Positions 13,739 to 15,049 of a stretch of DNA of 15,049 nucleotides are shown piece by piece. Both the position numbers and the translations under genes were made by a program. This DNA is from Chloroflexota bacterium (GTDB lineage: Bacteria > Chloroflexota > Anaerolineae > CG2-30-64-16). Position 1 is the stretch's first letter, and the number at the start of each line of letters is the position of its first letter. Location: positions 1-15,049 of the forward strand of contig JAKPQT010000638.1 in NCBI GenBank assembly GCA_029555885.1, in the 5' to 3' direction. The notes below the pieces were generated by a model. The model saw only the letters and a program-made list of their open reading frames with translations. It made no database searches and was not told the DNA's origin.

Positions 13739-14572
13739 ATGCTGAAACCCTTCATCCGCCCGCATATCGTGCATCCGCAGGATGGGCCGGTCGTCGACTT
13801 CTCCCACGTCACCGTCCGGTATGAGGGCGCGGCGCCTGCGCTCGATGACGTGAGCTTCCAGCTTTGGCGCGGGGAGCGCGTCGCCATTGTCGGGCCGAAC
13901 GGTGCGGGCAAGAGCACTCTCCTCAAGGTCGTTGCGGGCATCCTGCAGCCGAGCTCCGGCCAGGTCACGGTCTACGGTCACGGCGCAGGCGGCCACATCT
14001 GCATCGGTTACGTCCCGCAGCGCTCCCAGGTGGATTGGAAGTTCCCGGTGACGGTGAGCGATGTGGTGCTGATGGGCCGCGTCGCGCGCATTGGTCTGCT
14101 GCGGCAGGCGGGCCACCGCGATCGCAACCTGGTGCGTGATTCCCTCGCGCTGGTGGGTGCGACCGACCTTGCCGACCGGCAGATCGGCGAACTGTCCGGC
14201 GGTCAGCAGCAGCGGGTGTTCATTGCCCGCGCGCTGGCGCAGGAAGCCGAGTTGCTCTTGATGGACGAGCCGCTGACCGGGCTGGATGTGCCGTCGCAGG
14301 AAGCTATCTTCGAGATTCTCGACCTGCTGCGCAGCCGCCATATCACGGTCCTGGTGTCCACCCATGACCTGCAACTTGCCGCGGACCGTTTCGACCGGCA
14401 GATGTTACTGAAGCGCAAATTACTGGCCTTCGGTCAACCTAGCGACGTGCTGACCCCTGAACACCTGCGGCTGGCGTACGGCACGCACCTGACCGTGCTG
14501 CCCGTCCCGGACGGTCTCCTCGCGCTGGGCGACACCTGCTGCGACGGCGAACACGAGCACGACCACGAATAG
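13739..14572 (+). CDS. znuC: Metal ABC transporter ATP-binding protein, ZnuC-like
   Basis: This is the cytoplasmic ATPase that powers metal import. The 277-residue protein has every ABC motif: Walker A GPNGAGKST (52-60), Q-loop Gln94 in YVPQRSQVDWKFPVTV (a sequence characteristic of Zn/Mn importers), signature LSGGQQQR (152-159), Walker B LLLMDEP (172-178) and H-loop His209 in STHD. AGGTG lies five bases before the ATG. The C-terminus ends DTCCDGEHEHDHE, a Cys/His/acid tail that could bind zinc and is not needed for ATPase activity. It sits between the binding-protein and permease genes and is surely part of the same operon. Confidence 0.93.
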   Translation: MLKPFIRPHIVHPQDGPVVDFSHVTVRYEGAAPALDDVSFQLWRGERVAIVGPNGAGKSTLLKVVAGILQPSSGQVTVYGHGAGGHICIGYVPQRSQVDWKFPVTVSDVVLMGRVARIGLLRQAGHRDRNLVRDSLALVGATDLADRQIGELSGGQQQRVFIARALAQEAELLLMDEPLTGLDVPSQEAIFEILDLLRSRHITVLVSTHDLQLAADRFDRQMLLKRKLLAFGQPSDVLTPEHLRLAYGTHLTVLPVPDGLLALGDTCCDGEHEHDHE

Positions 14573-14594
14573 GCCGTCGAGAGGAAGTTAGCCT

Positions 14595-15049
14595 GTGGAG
14601 TTCCTACTATCGCCTCTGCAATATGGGTTCATGGTGCGGGGCCTGCTGGCAGCCATCACGGTCGGCGTCGTCTGCGCGGTATTGGGCACCTACGTGGTGC
14701 TGCGCGGGATGGCTTTCTTCGGTGATGCGCTCGCCCACGCGATCCTGCCCGGCGTTGCGATTGCCTATCTGCTCGGCGGCCCGCAAGGTCCCCTCTTCTG
14801 GGGCGGGCTGGCAGCCGGTGTCACAACGGCGTTAGGCATCGGCGCCATCACCAAGAGCGGGCAGGTGCGCGAGGATACTGCCATCGGGGTGCTGTTCGCC
14901 GCGATGTTTGCGCTCGGCGTCGCCCTGATCTCGACCACCCGCAACTTCAGCCTGGACCTGACGCATTTCTTGTTCGGCAATGTCCTCGGCGTCTCGACCG
15001 GCGACCTCATACGCACGATCGTGTTCGGCGGGCTGGTCCTGGTCCTGAT
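14595..15049 (+). CDS. znuB: Metal ABC transporter permease, ZnuB-like (3' end outside window)
   Basis: This is the membrane channel of the importer, of the ABC-3 permease family. About 151 residues are present before the window ends without a stop; the full family length is about 270-290. The frame opens with GTG at 14595, after GAGGA nine bases upstream, and gives the family N-terminus MEFLLSPLQYGFMVRGLLAA. The signature LGTYVVLRGMAFFGDALAHA and LPGVAIAYLLGG follow. Four hydrophobic segments are visible, plus the cytoplasmic coupling region REDTAIGVLFA. An in-frame ATG at 14631 is a weaker start because it would cut into the first conserved block. It begins 22 bp after the ATPase gene stop. 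Confidence 0.92.
   Translation, partial: MEFLLSPLQYGFMVRGLLAAITVGVVCAVLGTYVVLRGMAFFGDALAHAILPGVAIAYLLGGPQGPLFWGGLAAGVTTALGIGAITKSGQVREDTAIGVLFAAMFALGVALISTTRNFSLDLTHFLFGNVLGVSTGDLIRTIVFGGLVLVL

Noticed and set aside
14623..14835. Plus-strand frame starting ATGGGTTCATGG inside the permease
   Set aside because: It is a shifted frame of the ABC-3 permease, whose conserved sequence is read from GTG at 14595.
1..15049. CRISPR array, tRNA or rRNA genes, riboswitches
   Set aside because: No regularly spaced repeats, no cloverleaf-like sequence and no rRNA-like stretch was recognised on either strand; structured RNAs in the short intergenic gaps cannot be fully excluded without a covariance search.

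Overview
The window is GC-rich and densely coded. It reads like a chromosomal segment of a Chloroflexota bacterium (Anaerolineae-like). That placement is an inference. It rests on the combination of DUF4012, DUF2723 and EpsI/DUF3485 proteins, a sortase, a Gram-positive-type SOS operator (CGAAC-N4-GTTCG), a stand-alone TreS and high GC. No rRNA, tRNA, CRISPR array, transposase or integrase was seen.

Layout. (1) 1-642, plus strand: an EpsI/DUF3485 exosortase-associated protein, probably the tail of a locus continuing upstream. (2) 3377-649, minus strand: four genes read in the same direction, lexA, a minimal FtsK/SpoIIIE-type DNA motor, a small two-helix membrane protein and a DUF6504-like protein. 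The lexA promoter is very clear: TTGACA-17-TATAAT, with a perfect LexA box in the spacer and a second box at the start of transcription. (3) 3678-10328, plus strand: six cell-envelope genes, namely a sortase, a flippase-like UPF0104 membrane protein, a secreted DUF11 protein ending in LPPTG, a DUF2723 membrane glycosyltransferase-like protein, a DUF4012 protein and a lipoprotein with an FN3-like domain. (4) 12048-10390, minus strand: trehalose synthase treS. (5) 12088 to the window end, plus strand: a Fur-family regulator followed by an ABC importer for zinc (or manganese), with binding protein, ATPase and a truncated permease.

How the genes fit together. The envelope block carries the parts needed to build and anchor surface glycoconjugates: membrane glycan-handling proteins, a sortase and candidate secreted substrates. 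The EpsI protein on the left suggests that an exosortase system sits next to the classical sortase. The lexA-led cassette should be SOS-inducible and pairs the repressor with a compact DNA-pumping ATPase. The right end is a standard metal-homeostasis unit: a Fur/Zur-type repressor and the uptake system it probably controls.

The best leads are regulatory. The Fur-family gene appears to be leaderless, with a 23-bp inverted repeat just inside its start codon. The 122 nt between that gene and the binding-protein gene hold three tiny ORFs that join the two genes through four successive ATGA stop/start overlaps. Other leads are the LPPTG protein that lacks the usual membrane anchor, the lexA-FtsK cassette, and a His where the binding protein's family normally has a metal-binding Asp.
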